Source of the DNA: Bacteroidales bacterium
GTDB lineage: Bacteria; Bacteroidota; Bacteroidia; Bacteroidales; UBA12077
Reading direction: 5' to 3'
NCBI GenBank assembly: GCA_028282785.1
Contig: JANQHE010000009.1
Coordinates: forward strand, 46,690 to 110,689
Length of the DNA: 64,000 bases
Part shown: in pieces, positions 53,073 to 61,303 of the stretch
Layout: every line of letters starts with the position of its first letter
Position numbering within the stretch: position 1 is the first letter of the stretch
Position numbers and translations under genes: made by a program
The notes under the pieces: model-generated
Told to the model about the DNA's origin: nothing
The model's database searches: none
What the model saw: the letters and a program-made list of their open reading frames with translations, nothing else

Positions 53073-53234
53073 AAAAGGGGCTATCCCAAAGCCCCTTTGT
53101 TACTGTCTACACTTCGACAAGCCTGCCTGACGGCAGTCAGGCTCAGCGTGACAGATCGATTATCATCATGTTGTCATATTGAGCCTGTCGAAATATGAAC
53201 AACTTTTATACTTTTTGGATAACCTTTTCATATT
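53073..53234. repeat. Inverted-repeat element, copy 4, with nested palindrome
   Basis: Outer arms are degenerate (AAAAGG...TATCCCAAA at 53073-53090 and ACTTTTTGGATAACC-type at about 53210-53232). An inner inverted repeat has arms at 53111-53153 and 53172-53194, and its left arm is split by the 20-bp palindrome CCTGCCTGACGGCAGTCAGG at 53122-53141. GGGGC...GCCCC at 53077-53095 may also serve as the terminator of the upstream lipoprotein gene. It lies in a convergent gap. Confidence 0.65.
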
Positions 53235-53287
53235 CAAGTTCTATTCATATAAGTTTAAATATGATAAACTTTGATTAAAAGATACTA

Positions 53288-54001
53288 CTAAGGAGTGGAT
53301 AAACTCACCGGTAATATTTTACCATTAAGATACTTGCATCCATTTATTGCAAAATCATAAATATATTTGGCCATTTCATCTGCATTTAAAGGTGCATTAA
53401 ATCCTGGAAAAGCTTCATTTAACATTTCCGTATTTACAGCACCTAATGCTAACGAATTAAATTTAATATTCTCGTTTTTATATTCTTCAGCCAGACATTC
53501 TGTTATACTCGCTAAAGCTGCTTTACTTGAACTGTAAAATGAAAGTCCCGGAAATTTTGAACTTCCTTGAAATCCACCCATACTTGATATGTTAACCACG
53601 TGGCTTAATGTACTTTTTTTAAGCAATGGTATCAATTCCTGAATCAAAACAGCCTGGCTTATAATATTTATATTGAATATTTTTTGGATCTCGTCTATTT
53701 TAAACTCTTCAAAATTTTTATTTATTAATATTCCTGCATTATTTATAATGATATCTAAAGAATCAACATACTTTAATATCTCTGTTTTTAACTTTTCTTT
53801 TATATTATTTGGGTTCTCAATGTCGAAAGTTATGGTTTTTAATTTATTTCTTATATTTTGTCTAATACATTCATTTTTAAGCTCATTAAGTAAGTTTTCA
53901 CTTCGAGCAATTGCCAGCACCGCATTATTTTCATCTTTTGCAAATAATTTAGCTAACTGATATCCTATACCTTTGCTTGCTCCTGTTATTATTACGTTCA
54001 T
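53288..54001 (-). CDS. Short-chain dehydrogenase/reductase
   Basis: A 237-residue SDR with the NAD(P)-binding 'IITGASKGIGYQLAKL', 'IINNAGIL', the catalytic 'VNISSMGGFQGS' (Ser) and 'YSSSKAALAS' (Tyr-x-x-x-Lys). The arginine after the first Gly motif ('AIARSENLL') favours NADP. It is close to 3-oxoacyl-ACP reductase-like or sepiapterin-reductase-like enzymes; the substrate cannot be read. It is convergent with the lipoprotein gene and divergent from the barrel gene. Confidence 0.88.
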   Translation of the reverse strand: MNVIITGASKGIGYQLAKLFAKDENNAVLAIARSENLLNELKNECIRQNIRNKLKTITFDIENPNNIKEKLKTEILKYVDSLDIIINNAGILINKNFEEFKIDEIQKIFNINIISQAVLIQELIPLLKKSTLSHVVNISSMGGFQGSSKFPGLSFYSSSKAALASITECLAEEYKNENIKFNSLALGAVNTEMLNEAFPGFNAPLNADEMAKYIYDFAINGCKYLNGKILPVSLSTP

Positions 54002-54078
54002 AATTTTGTTATATCTTTAAATATTATTTACAAGGTATAATATTTGATCCTTTAATTTGTTTATAAATATAAACTATT

Positions 54079-54705
54079 ATGAGAATAACTAAAATCTTAT
54101 TATTATCGGTTTTTTTCTTATTTAATTTTAATAACCAGGTTTCTTCACAAGAAAAAAAGGAATCAAAACAAAAAGGTAAAAAGGAAAGGGAAGAAATTAA
54201 GGAACCTTATCTGTTTTGGGGCGGATCGCTTTGGCTCGGGTTTGGCTCATATACATATGTTGATGTAAATGCGGTTTTTGGTTCTCAATTAACTGAAAGA
54301 TTAAGCTTAGGATTAAGTGGTAAATATCAGTATTACAAAGATAAGGGAAATATTACCGGTAACTTTCAAACATTTGAAACCAGCGTTTACGGAGGAAGCG
54401 TTTTTTCCCAGTTTGCAGTTATTAAAGATTTTAGAAATCTTGTAAAAGTTAAAGCCCATAGCGGTATAATACTTCATATGGAATACGAATTTTTAAATAC
54501 TAAATATAATTATATTTATTTTGATGATCCCAATTCTACCCGGGATAGATATTGGTTACATAATGTTTTAGCAGGGGGAGGATATTTTCAGCAAATGGGT
54601 AAACGGGCAAAAACATACATAGTTTTATTGTGGAATGTAAATCAAGCTGATGATAATCCTTACGAATACCCGCAATTAAGGATAGGCTTTTCAGTAGCAA
54701 TTTAA
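54079..54705 (+). CDS. Putative outer-membrane protein
   Basis: A 208-residue protein with a signal peptide ending 'NNQVSSQ', a very basic Lys/Glu linker, and glycine- and aromatic-rich strands ('FWGGSLWLGFGSYTYVDVNA'). The last segment 'QLRIGFSVAI' is typical of a barrel's last strand. It is likely a small outer-membrane barrel; the family is not recognised. Its stop codon overlaps the stop of the convergent response-regulator gene by a few bases. Confidence 0.68.
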   Translation: MRITKILLLSVFFLFNFNNQVSSQEKKESKQKGKKEREEIKEPYLFWGGSLWLGFGSYTYVDVNAVFGSQLTERLSLGLSGKYQYYKDKGNITGNFQTFETSVYGGSVFSQFAVIKDFRNLVKVKAHSGIILHMEYEFLNTKYNYIYFDDPNSTRDRYWLHNVLAGGGYFQQMGKRAKTYIVLLWNVNQADDNPYEYPQLRIGFSVAI

Positions 54706-55085
54706 CTTTTTAATAATTTATTCATAATTTCCAGAAGATTTTCCGGCCGTATGGGTTTAGAAATATAATCGTCGCAACCGGATTCCATACTAGCTTGCTC
54801 ATCTTCTTCCATAGCATATGCTGTTTGAGCAACTATCGGTAAATTCGGAAGTGTTTTCTTTATTTCAATGGTAGCTTCCAATCCATTTAAATCGGGCATT
54901 TTAATATCCATTAAAACTATATCAACCTTCTCCGAATTACATACATCAATGGTTTCTCGTCCGGTTTTGGTCCAAATAACTTTTGCTTTGGTTGGTTTTA
55001 GAACTGCCTTTAAAAAGAGATAATTAATTTGTTCATCCTCAGCAATAACAACAATCTTATCTTCCCAATTTTTAAACATACTCAA
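54702..55085 (-). CDS. Single-domain response regulator
   Basis: A 127-residue receiver domain only, with acidic residues in 'VVIAEDEQINYLFLKAVL', the phospho-acceptor Asp60 in 'VDIVLMDIKMPDLNG', and Lys in 'YISKPIRPENLLE'. The N-domain style resembles receivers of hybrid kinases. No DNA-binding output is attached. It is transcribed alone. Confidence 0.92.
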   Translation of the reverse strand: MSMFKNWEDKIVVIAEDEQINYLFLKAVLKPTKAKVIWTKTGRETIDVCNSEKVDIVLMDIKMPDLNGLEATIEIKKTLPNLPIVAQTAYAMEEDEQASMESGCDDYISKPIRPENLLEIMNKLLKS

Positions 55086-55194
55086 TGTAGTCCCCTTTCC
55101 TAAATATTATAAAATAATTTGACCAACAGATGTTAGGAATTATTTAAATAATAGCTGATAAGTATATCCACTATAAATGTATTAAAAATATAAA

Positions 55195-56067
55195 TTACCG
55201 GTTTAAAACTTCAAACATTTTTTTACCAATCTCTGCCGGCGATTCAACCACATGGATTCCACAATCGGCCATGATTTTCATTTTAGCTTCAGCTGTATCA
55301 TCTTTACCACCGATAATAGCACCGGCATGTCCCATCCTTCTGCCTTTAGGAGCAGTTTTACCGGCAATAAAGCCCACGACTGGTTTTGTTCCATTTTCTC
55401 TAACCCATTTAGCAGCATCAGCTTCCATACTTCCTCCAATTTCACCAATTAAGATGATTCCTTCGGTTTCCTTATCTTCCATTAATAATTTAACAGCATC
55501 AAGAGTTGTAGTTCCTATGATCGGATCTCCGCCAATTCCAATACATGTTGATTGACCTAATCCCATTTTTGTAATTTGATCTACAGCTTCATAGGTTAAA
55601 GTGCCGGAACGAGATACGATTCCTATTGTACCTTTTTTATGGATAAAGCCCGGCATGATCCCAACTTTTGCTTCCTCCGGTGTAATAATTCCCGGACAAT
55701 TTGGTCCGATCATTCTGCAACCTTTATCTTTTAAAAATTCTTTGACTTTAACCATATCGGATGTTGGAATACCTTCAGTGATAGTTACAATTACTTTTAT
55801 TCCAGCATCAGCAGCTTCCATAATTGCATCAGCTGAAAAAGCCGGTGGAACAAATATTACCGAAACATCTGCACCTGTTTCTTTAACAGCATCAGATACA
55901 GTATTAAAAACGGGTTTGCCCAAATGTTTTTGCCCTCCTTTTCCGGGAGTAACTCCGCCAACTACATTTGTTCCATATTCAATCATTTGTTGTGCGTGAA
56001 AAGTTCCTTCACTTCCGGTAAATCCCTGGACGATAACTTTCGAATTTTTATTTACTAAGACACTCAT
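55195..56067 (-). CDS. sucD: Succinyl-CoA ligase, alpha subunit
   Basis: SucD carries the phosphohistidine of succinyl-CoA synthetase in the citric acid cycle. The 290-residue product has the CoA-binding '[18 protein letters not shown]', '[20 protein letters not shown]' (20 residues) and the active-site His247 in '[14 protein letters not shown]'. The length is normal. sucC is not next to it in this window. A well-formed promoter lies just upstream. Confidence 0.96.
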   Translation of the reverse strand: MSVLVNKNSKVIVQGFTGSEGTFHAQQMIEYGTNVVGGVTPGKGGQKHLGKPVFNTVSDAVKETGADVSVIFVPPAFSADAIMEAADAGIKVIVTITEGIPTSDMVKVKEFLKDKGCRMIGPNCPGIITPEEAKVGIMPGFIHKKGTIGIVSRSGTLTYEAVDQITKMGLGQSTCIGIGGDPIIGTTTLDAVKLLMEDKETEGIILIGEIGGSMEADAAKWVRENGTKPVVGFIAGKTAPKGRRMGHAGAIIGGKDDTAEAKMKIMADCGIHVVESPAEIGKKMFEVLNR

Positions 56068-56090
56068 TGCATTTTTAATTTTAAGAAAAT

Positions 56091-56121
56091 CAAAAATACG
56101 TTAAAATTAATGAATCACAAA
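56091..56121 (-). promoter_or_regulatory. sucD promoter
   Basis: On the minus strand TTTG (56118-56121), a 19-nt spacer and TATTTTTG (56091-56098) fully match the Bacteroidota promoter, 24 nt ahead of the sucD start. Confidence 0.75.
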
Positions 56122-56148
56122 AAATTATGGTAAACCTTAATATTAGGA

Positions 56149-56619
56149 TTAAAATCCGGTATTTGTTGGGTCATCTTTATAATTTCTAAATTGAATAAGC
56201 ACTCCAACACAGTATCTTTCGGTTGATTTATTAAACTTGCTTATCGCTTCGGAAGTGACCTCTATTATTAAATTGCGGGTATTTTCGTTTTTAAAATAGA
56301 AGTGATCTTCATAATTGTAATGTGCATTATTGTATAAAACCGCTTTTTCAGCATCATCCTCTTTAATCCGAACTCTTATTTTTCCAAGTTTATGATCACC
56401 CTTTATCGAAACATAATACTCTTCACCACCATATACTGTTATTGAGAATTCTGATTCCATTTCCGCTTTAAACAGTGCACTTTTGGATTGTCTACAATAT
56501 AAAAAAGATTCATCTGCCCATCTGCAATTATCTACATGATAATCGGAGCAACTTTGTCCATAAGTAATAAATGTGCTTACGGAAAATATAATTGCAAACA
56601 ATAACTTTATATTTTTCAT
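56149..56619 (-). CDS. Small secreted protein of the ABC-exporter operon
   Basis: A 156-residue protein with a signal peptide ending near 'STFITYGQ' and four or more cysteines ('SCSDYHVDNCRWADESFLYC'). It ends in 'RYCVGVLIQFRNYKDDPTNT'. I do not recognise the family. It starts 12 nt after the lipoprotein gene upstream, so it is the last gene of a three-gene unit with the ABC exporter. Confidence 0.68.
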   Translation of the reverse strand: MKNIKLLFAIIFSVSTFITYGQSCSDYHVDNCRWADESFLYCRQSKSALFKAEMESEFSITVYGGEEYYVSIKGDHKLGKIRVRIKEDDAEKAVLYNNAHYNYEDHFYFKNENTRNLIIEVTSEAISKFNKSTERYCVGVLIQFRNYKDDPTNTGF

Positions 56620-56631
56620 AATAACGTCTAA

Positions 56632-57540
56632 TTATAGATTATACTCAATAATCTTATTTCTTACTTCGGTTACAATCTCTTTTAATTCATTATATTCCTG
56701 TTCGGAAACTATGATCTTTTTACCACCTTTTAATACCATCTTATTATCTTCTCCGCGTTCAAAGCTGGTTTCTGTTTCTTCAACTTCAGAAAATTTCTCG
56801 AAAACTTCATAAATTGAACTTAGTAAATCAATTGCAACTTTAGTATTTGCATCATTATGATATTTTTTTGCATATTTAATTAAGTTGGTAAAAGAATGTT
56901 TTTGCTCTACAATTCTTTTGATCACGGGATTTTCTTCGGAATATTTTTCAACTAAATTTATTGCAATATACAGCCCTTCGATATAACTCGCTGATGTTAT
57001 ATTTGCTAATATTTTATCTTTATTGTTTTGAAGTAAATAGTCTACAATTTTTGAAGAATATTCATCAGAGATAAAAATTATTGAATCTTCATTATTTAAA
57101 TTATTTTTAATTCTCTGAAGAAAATTTTCCTGGAACGGTAAATTAATTCTTAGTTCACTACTTAGATTAGTTATTGCATCTATATAATCATATGCAGAAG
57201 TCGTTTTATTGAACAATGTCATATATGACAGATCAGCAAGGTATACTCCTAATGCAAGTGTCTTTGATTTGGTGTCGATGTATTTTGATAAGTTTTCGGT
57301 TGGATTAACAAGATCAGTTCTATAAACCAGTTCCGCATCTTTTTTAATAAATGAAAACATTTCTTGTGAAGAGGGAAAACTATAGAAAATCAAATCCTCA
57401 TTGCTTGCCAGTAAAGAATCTGAAATTGCTTGCGAATCGATTTCATTTGTACCTTTTTTTACATCTGTTTTACAAGATAGGTTTGCAAGGTTAATTGCCA
57501 GAGATACAAGAATTAAGAATAATAATGATTTTTTTTTCAT
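56632..57540 (-). CDS. Lipoprotein of the ABC-exporter operon
   Basis: A 302-residue protein with a lipobox 'LAINLANLSC' and Lys-Thr following. The rest is helical and soluble, with 'LALGVYLADLSYMTLFNKTT' and 'TSASYIEGLYIAINLVEKYS' as the most conserved-looking segments. I do not recognise a domain. It follows the ABC exporter gene by 37 nt on the same strand and may be an accessory subunit. Confidence 0.7.
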   Translation of the reverse strand: MKKKSLLFLILVSLAINLANLSCKTDVKKGTNEIDSQAISDSLLASNEDLIFYSFPSSQEMFSFIKKDAELVYRTDLVNPTENLSKYIDTKSKTLALGVYLADLSYMTLFNKTTSAYDYIDAITNLSSELRINLPFQENFLQRIKNNLNNEDSIIFISDEYSSKIVDYLLQNNKDKILANITSASYIEGLYIAINLVEKYSEENPVIKRIVEQKHSFTNLIKYAKKYHNDANTKVAIDLLSSIYEVFEKFSEVEETETSFERGEDNKMVLKGGKKIIVSEQEYNELKEIVTEVRNKIIEYNL

Positions 57541-57577
57541 ATGTGTAATTTTTGAGTTTCTTTTAGGTTCATCTAAT

Positions 57578-60500
57578 TTATGATTTTTTTTGATGTTTGT
57601 AAAATATTCTGACTTTAATGCGTCGTAAAAAGAAGGTTAAATTATTGATATTTAAATGTTTTAATAGATCAAACACAAGTGTAATATATATAAATAAAGT
57701 AATTATCCATATTACGGCTGTATTAAAATGAGTTGTTTTATAATGAGCATTTCCTAATTTTTTAAAAGGTGAATAGAATTGTGCCCTGCCTGAACGATTT
57801 TTAGGAGTCATAAAAACCGGTTCATATTTCCTGATTATTGAATTGTTTTTTATAAACAATTTTTCAGATTCGTCATTTTTCAGAACCAAATTTGCAATTG
57901 ATTCATTATAATGCTGATTCTTATACGAGATATAATTTGAAGCACCATTCTTTTCGTTTACAAGTTTTTCCGTAATTAAATCTCTTTTATACAGAATCTG
58001 ATCCAGGTATTCGGAATAAAATATCCTGGCAAAATCCAAAAAATCTTGATACTTAGTTTCTCTTTGATCTAAAGGAAGGCTATCAATCTCCACTATTTTG
58101 GATTCAGTACCCGGAATATCATTCAGAGTGGTTCGTATAGAATTACTTATGGTTAAAGATATATCATCAATTCGTTCAGAATTTTCTTTGGTAAGTAAAA
58201 TGGTTCTCCATTCATCTAGCATAGATGATATTTTAGGAATTAAGAAATTTAATTTATACGAAATATCGCTATCTATTTTATCTATGCTATAATAACGTTC
58301 TTCATATTCATTATCAACAAACTGGCTAACAGCTAATGCTTCATATGCCCATCTGGATGGCGTTAACTCAGCAATCAACGGAGGATATTCTTTTCGGGTA
58401 AGTGAACTATGCAATTTGTCGAATTTAACGATGGTTCCGCTTAATAAAATTTGAGGTATAATCAAAAACGGGATTAATACGTAAATAGCAATTACAGATT
58501 TTAAGTTTGCAGATATCAGCAAGCCCAGCATATTGGCAAAACATCCGGTTGAATAGAGTATCAACCAGTATTGAAAGTTTAATCCCTTTATTTCCAGGAT
58601 ATAATTTCCAACCACCACATAACTGATGGTCTGAATTGCAGTTAAAATAAAAAGAAAAACTACCTTAGAATTTATATAACTAAATCGACTCAGATTAAGG
58701 AATTTTTCTCTGATAAGAATTTCTTTATCCTTAATAATTTCTTCGGAACTAATCAGCAATCCTATAAAGAGTGAAACAATAATGCTCATTAATATAAAAG
58801 CAGGTATGTTAAGGTTTTCACTAAATATATATGCTTTTGGATCTTCGTTTGTACCAATATTGTATTTGGTAAACATCCCAAGGATTATTCCTAAAAGAGG
58901 GGCTTCAATTAATCCAATTAAAAGATATTGAGTATTTGCCAGTTTCGAAAGTAAATTTCTTTTACTAAAAATTATAAATTGTTTTAATCTATTTGGAATT
59001 TTAAAGTGTACCTGGGGAATTTCTTTTGAGGTTTTAAATTCCTTTTTTTCTTCTTTTCTATATTCGTTATATGTCTGATACCATTTCTCCGGTTTAACTT
59101 TTCGTTCTTGCGTATATTTACCTTCTTCATTAATTAATTTTTCTTCCATTATTTCAAGAATGACTTCCGGATTCACATTTCCGCAACTTATACATTCTTT
59201 TTCCGATGGATTTATCTGGTTACTCAATGTTTTAAAATAAACCAGGGCATCTAAAGGGTCGCCGGTATATACAACATGGCCACCATCATCTAATACGATT
59301 AATTGATCTATTAATTTAAAAATTTCAGTTGAAGGTTGATGAATATTCATTATAACAAGCTTACCGCGTAAAGTTTGTTCCCTTAGTGTATTTACAAGAT
59401 TAATGGAATCATTGGAGGATAAACCCGATGTAGGTTCATCGATAAATAAAATGGATGGTTCGCGCATAAGTTCCATACCAATGTTAAGCCGTTTTCTTTG
59501 TCCGCCACTAATAACCTTGTTTACGGCATTTCCAACTTTTAAATGTTTAATGTCAAGTAAATCAAGTTCTCTTAATACTTTTTCAACCGTGTTATGTATT
59601 TTTTCTTCATTATAGTCACTAAAACAAAGTTTTGCATTAAAATAAAGATTTTCATATACGGTTAGTTCCTCAAAAAGAAGATCGTCCTGGGGCACATGGC
59701 CAATTAGTCCTTTTAATTTTTTATTTTCCGCATGAAGATCAATACCATTAATTAATACTTTACCACCATTAGGTTTAAGAGTACCATTTAGTAAGTTAAG
59801 TAGTGTTGACTTTCCGGAACCACTAGGGCCAATAATTCCAACTAATAAGTTAGATTCTGACCTGAATGAAAATTTTTTAATTCCATTAATTGAATTTCGA
59901 TAACTGAATTTAACATTGGAAACTTCAAGCGTTACATTTTTAAAATTCGGATCATCTGTTAATTTAATTCCTATTTCACTGTAATAAATGGGTTTAAGTT
60001 TGATATTTTGTAATCCGACTTTGTATCTCGAAATAGAATTTCCTTTTCTAAAACTATATATTTTATATGGTGATATTTCTTTATTGTTTAGAAATAATTG
60101 CTGATTTCCATCATAATAAAACCATACGGAATTGATGGAACGTATCTGTAGCAAACAGATTTTACCTTCCAGTTCTTTTCGATAAATATGCTTATAATCC
60201 GAATCCGGAATTTGTTTGTTATTACTTATTAGTATACAATTTTTCTTCCAGGGTATATCTTCCCAGTTTTTTAAAATGAAATTCTTTAAATTGTAATATT
60301 CTTTATCATCCAGGTTAAAAGAAATTGCCAGTGTCTCAATAAAGTCATATTCCTCAGGTAAGATTTCCTCTTTAAAACGAATAATTTCAAGAAGTAGAAT
60401 TACGAGTAAAAACTTTTCTCTAAGTAATAACTCATTATTAATTGAATTTATCAAGCGAATTGCTTTTACTGCCCTTAATGATGCTTTTTTGAGAAAATTC

Positions 60501-60694
60501 TCGGTTTTTTTTGCCTTCTGCTGATTTAAATAAAAATCATATACATATAAAAATTGATCGATAAACTGATCCTTGGCATAATACTGTAAATATGATTTTA
60601 TGAGTTCACGTGTCCTTTTCTGATCAGTCTTTTCATCAATGTTTGAAAAAAGAGAACAAAGTCGAATAATAATTTTTAGAATCGGGTCAGACAT
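57578..60694 (-). CDS. ABCG-type ABC exporter with TerB-like N-terminus
   Basis: A 1038-residue fused exporter. Residues 1-140 are helical and TerB-like ('LREKFLLVILLLEIIRFKEE'). The ABC domain (about 255-490) has Walker A 'GIIGPSGSGKSTLLN' (289-297) and signature 'VISGGQRKRLNIGMELMREP' (20 residues), Walker B ending LFIDEPTSGL. The C-terminal half holds ABC2-type membrane segments (about 600-800), a large extracellular loop with coiled-coil (about 810-960) and a last membrane helix. The ABC-then-membrane order with GGQRKR is like the ABCG/White family. Substrate unknown. Confidence 0.88.
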   Translation of the reverse strand: MSDPILKIIIRLCSLFSNIDEKTDQKRTRELIKSYLQYYAKDQFIDQFLYVYDFYLNQQKAKKTENFLKKASLRAVKAIRLINSINNELLLREKFLLVILLLEIIRFKEEILPEEYDFIETLAISFNLDDKEYYNLKNFILKNWEDIPWKKNCILISNNKQIPDSDYKHIYRKELEGKICLLQIRSINSVWFYYDGNQQLFLNNKEISPYKIYSFRKGNSISRYKVGLQNIKLKPIYYSEIGIKLTDDPNFKNVTLEVSNVKFSYRNSINGIKKFSFRSESNLLVGIIGPSGSGKSTLLNLLNGTLKPNGGKVLINGIDLHAENKKLKGLIGHVPQDDLLFEELTVYENLYFNAKLCFSDYNEEKIHNTVEKVLRELDLLDIKHLKVGNAVNKVISGGQRKRLNIGMELMREPSILFIDEPTSGLSSNDSINLVNTLREQTLRGKLVIMNIHQPSTEIFKLIDQLIVLDDGGHVVYTGDPLDALVYFKTLSNQINPSEKECISCGNVNPEVILEIMEEKLINEEGKYTQERKVKPEKWYQTYNEYRKEEKKEFKTSKEIPQVHFKIPNRLKQFIIFSKRNLLSKLANTQYLLIGLIEAPLLGIILGMFTKYNIGTNEDPKAYIFSENLNIPAFILMSIIVSLFIGLLISSEEIIKDKEILIREKFLNLSRFSYINSKVVFLFILTAIQTISYVVVGNYILEIKGLNFQYWLILYSTGCFANMLGLLISANLKSVIAIYVLIPFLIIPQILLSGTIVKFDKLHSSLTRKEYPPLIAELTPSRWAYEALAVSQFVDNEYEERYYSIDKIDSDISYKLNFLIPKISSMLDEWRTILLTKENSERIDDISLTISNSIRTTLNDIPGTESKIVEIDSLPLDQRETKYQDFLDFARIFYSEYLDQILYKRDLITEKLVNEKNGASNYISYKNQHYNESIANLVLKNDESEKLFIKNNSIIRKYEPVFMTPKNRSGRAQFYSPFKKLGNAHYKTTHFNTAVIWIITLFIYITLVFDLLKHLNINNLTFFLRRIKVRIFYKHQKKS

Positions 60695-60816
60695 AAAATA
60701 ATCTTGAATTTACTTTTTTAGTATTTTTAAATTTAATAAATTAAATCCGATTTAGATTTTAATAATATGCAAGTTAAACTAGAATTGCATAAAACATATA
60801 CGTATAAATACCTGAT

Positions 60817-61212
60817 ATGACAGAAAAAAAGAAAGTACTAATTGTTGAAGACGATGAATTAATTCAGAAATTCTTTGTCGAGATCCTGGAATATAAATAC
60901 GAAGTTCATGTTGCTGATAATGGGGATGACGGTTTAAAAATAGCTGGTGAAATATTACCTGATATGATACTTTTGGATATTATGATGCCTCAAAAGGATG
61001 GATTTGAAGTTTGCACACTACTTAGAAATGAAAAAAAATTCGATAAAAGTATAATAATCATGGTAACGGGATTAAGTGATCGTGATTCGAAAATGAATGC
61101 CCTTAAGATGGGTGCAGATGATATAATAGCTAAGCCATTTAACCCAATTGACGTTAGAACTAAAGTTCAGTTAATGTTTCGGCTTAGAGACAGGCTATTG
61201 GAAATAGAATAA
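60817..61212 (+). CDS. Single-domain response regulator
   Basis: A 131-residue receiver with 'VLIVEDDELIQKFFVEIL', the phospho-acceptor Asp54 in 'DMILLDIMMPQKDGFEV' and Lys in 'IIAKPFNPIDVRTKVQ'. It has no attached output domain. It is divergent from the ABC exporter gene with a 122-bp gap, so it could respond to the same signal. Confidence 0.93.
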   Translation: MTEKKKVLIVEDDELIQKFFVEILEYKYEVHVADNGDDGLKIAGEILPDMILLDIMMPQKDGFEVCTLLRNEKKFDKSIIIMVTGLSDRDSKMNALKMGADDIIAKPFNPIDVRTKVQLMFRLRDRLLEIE

Positions 61213-61234
61213 GTTAAGGCAGTTTTTAAATAAA

Positions 61235-61266
61235 AAAGCAGGTGTAAAAACATCTGCTTTCTTTTT
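61235..61266 (+). terminator. Terminator after the response regulator
   Basis: AAAGCAGGTGT / ACATCTGCTTT, an 11-bp stem with one G-U pair, an AAAA loop and a T-rich tail. Confidence 0.8.
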
Positions 61267-61303
61267 ATGTAGTATTTTTACTGCAATTTAATAAAATAAT
61301 AAA

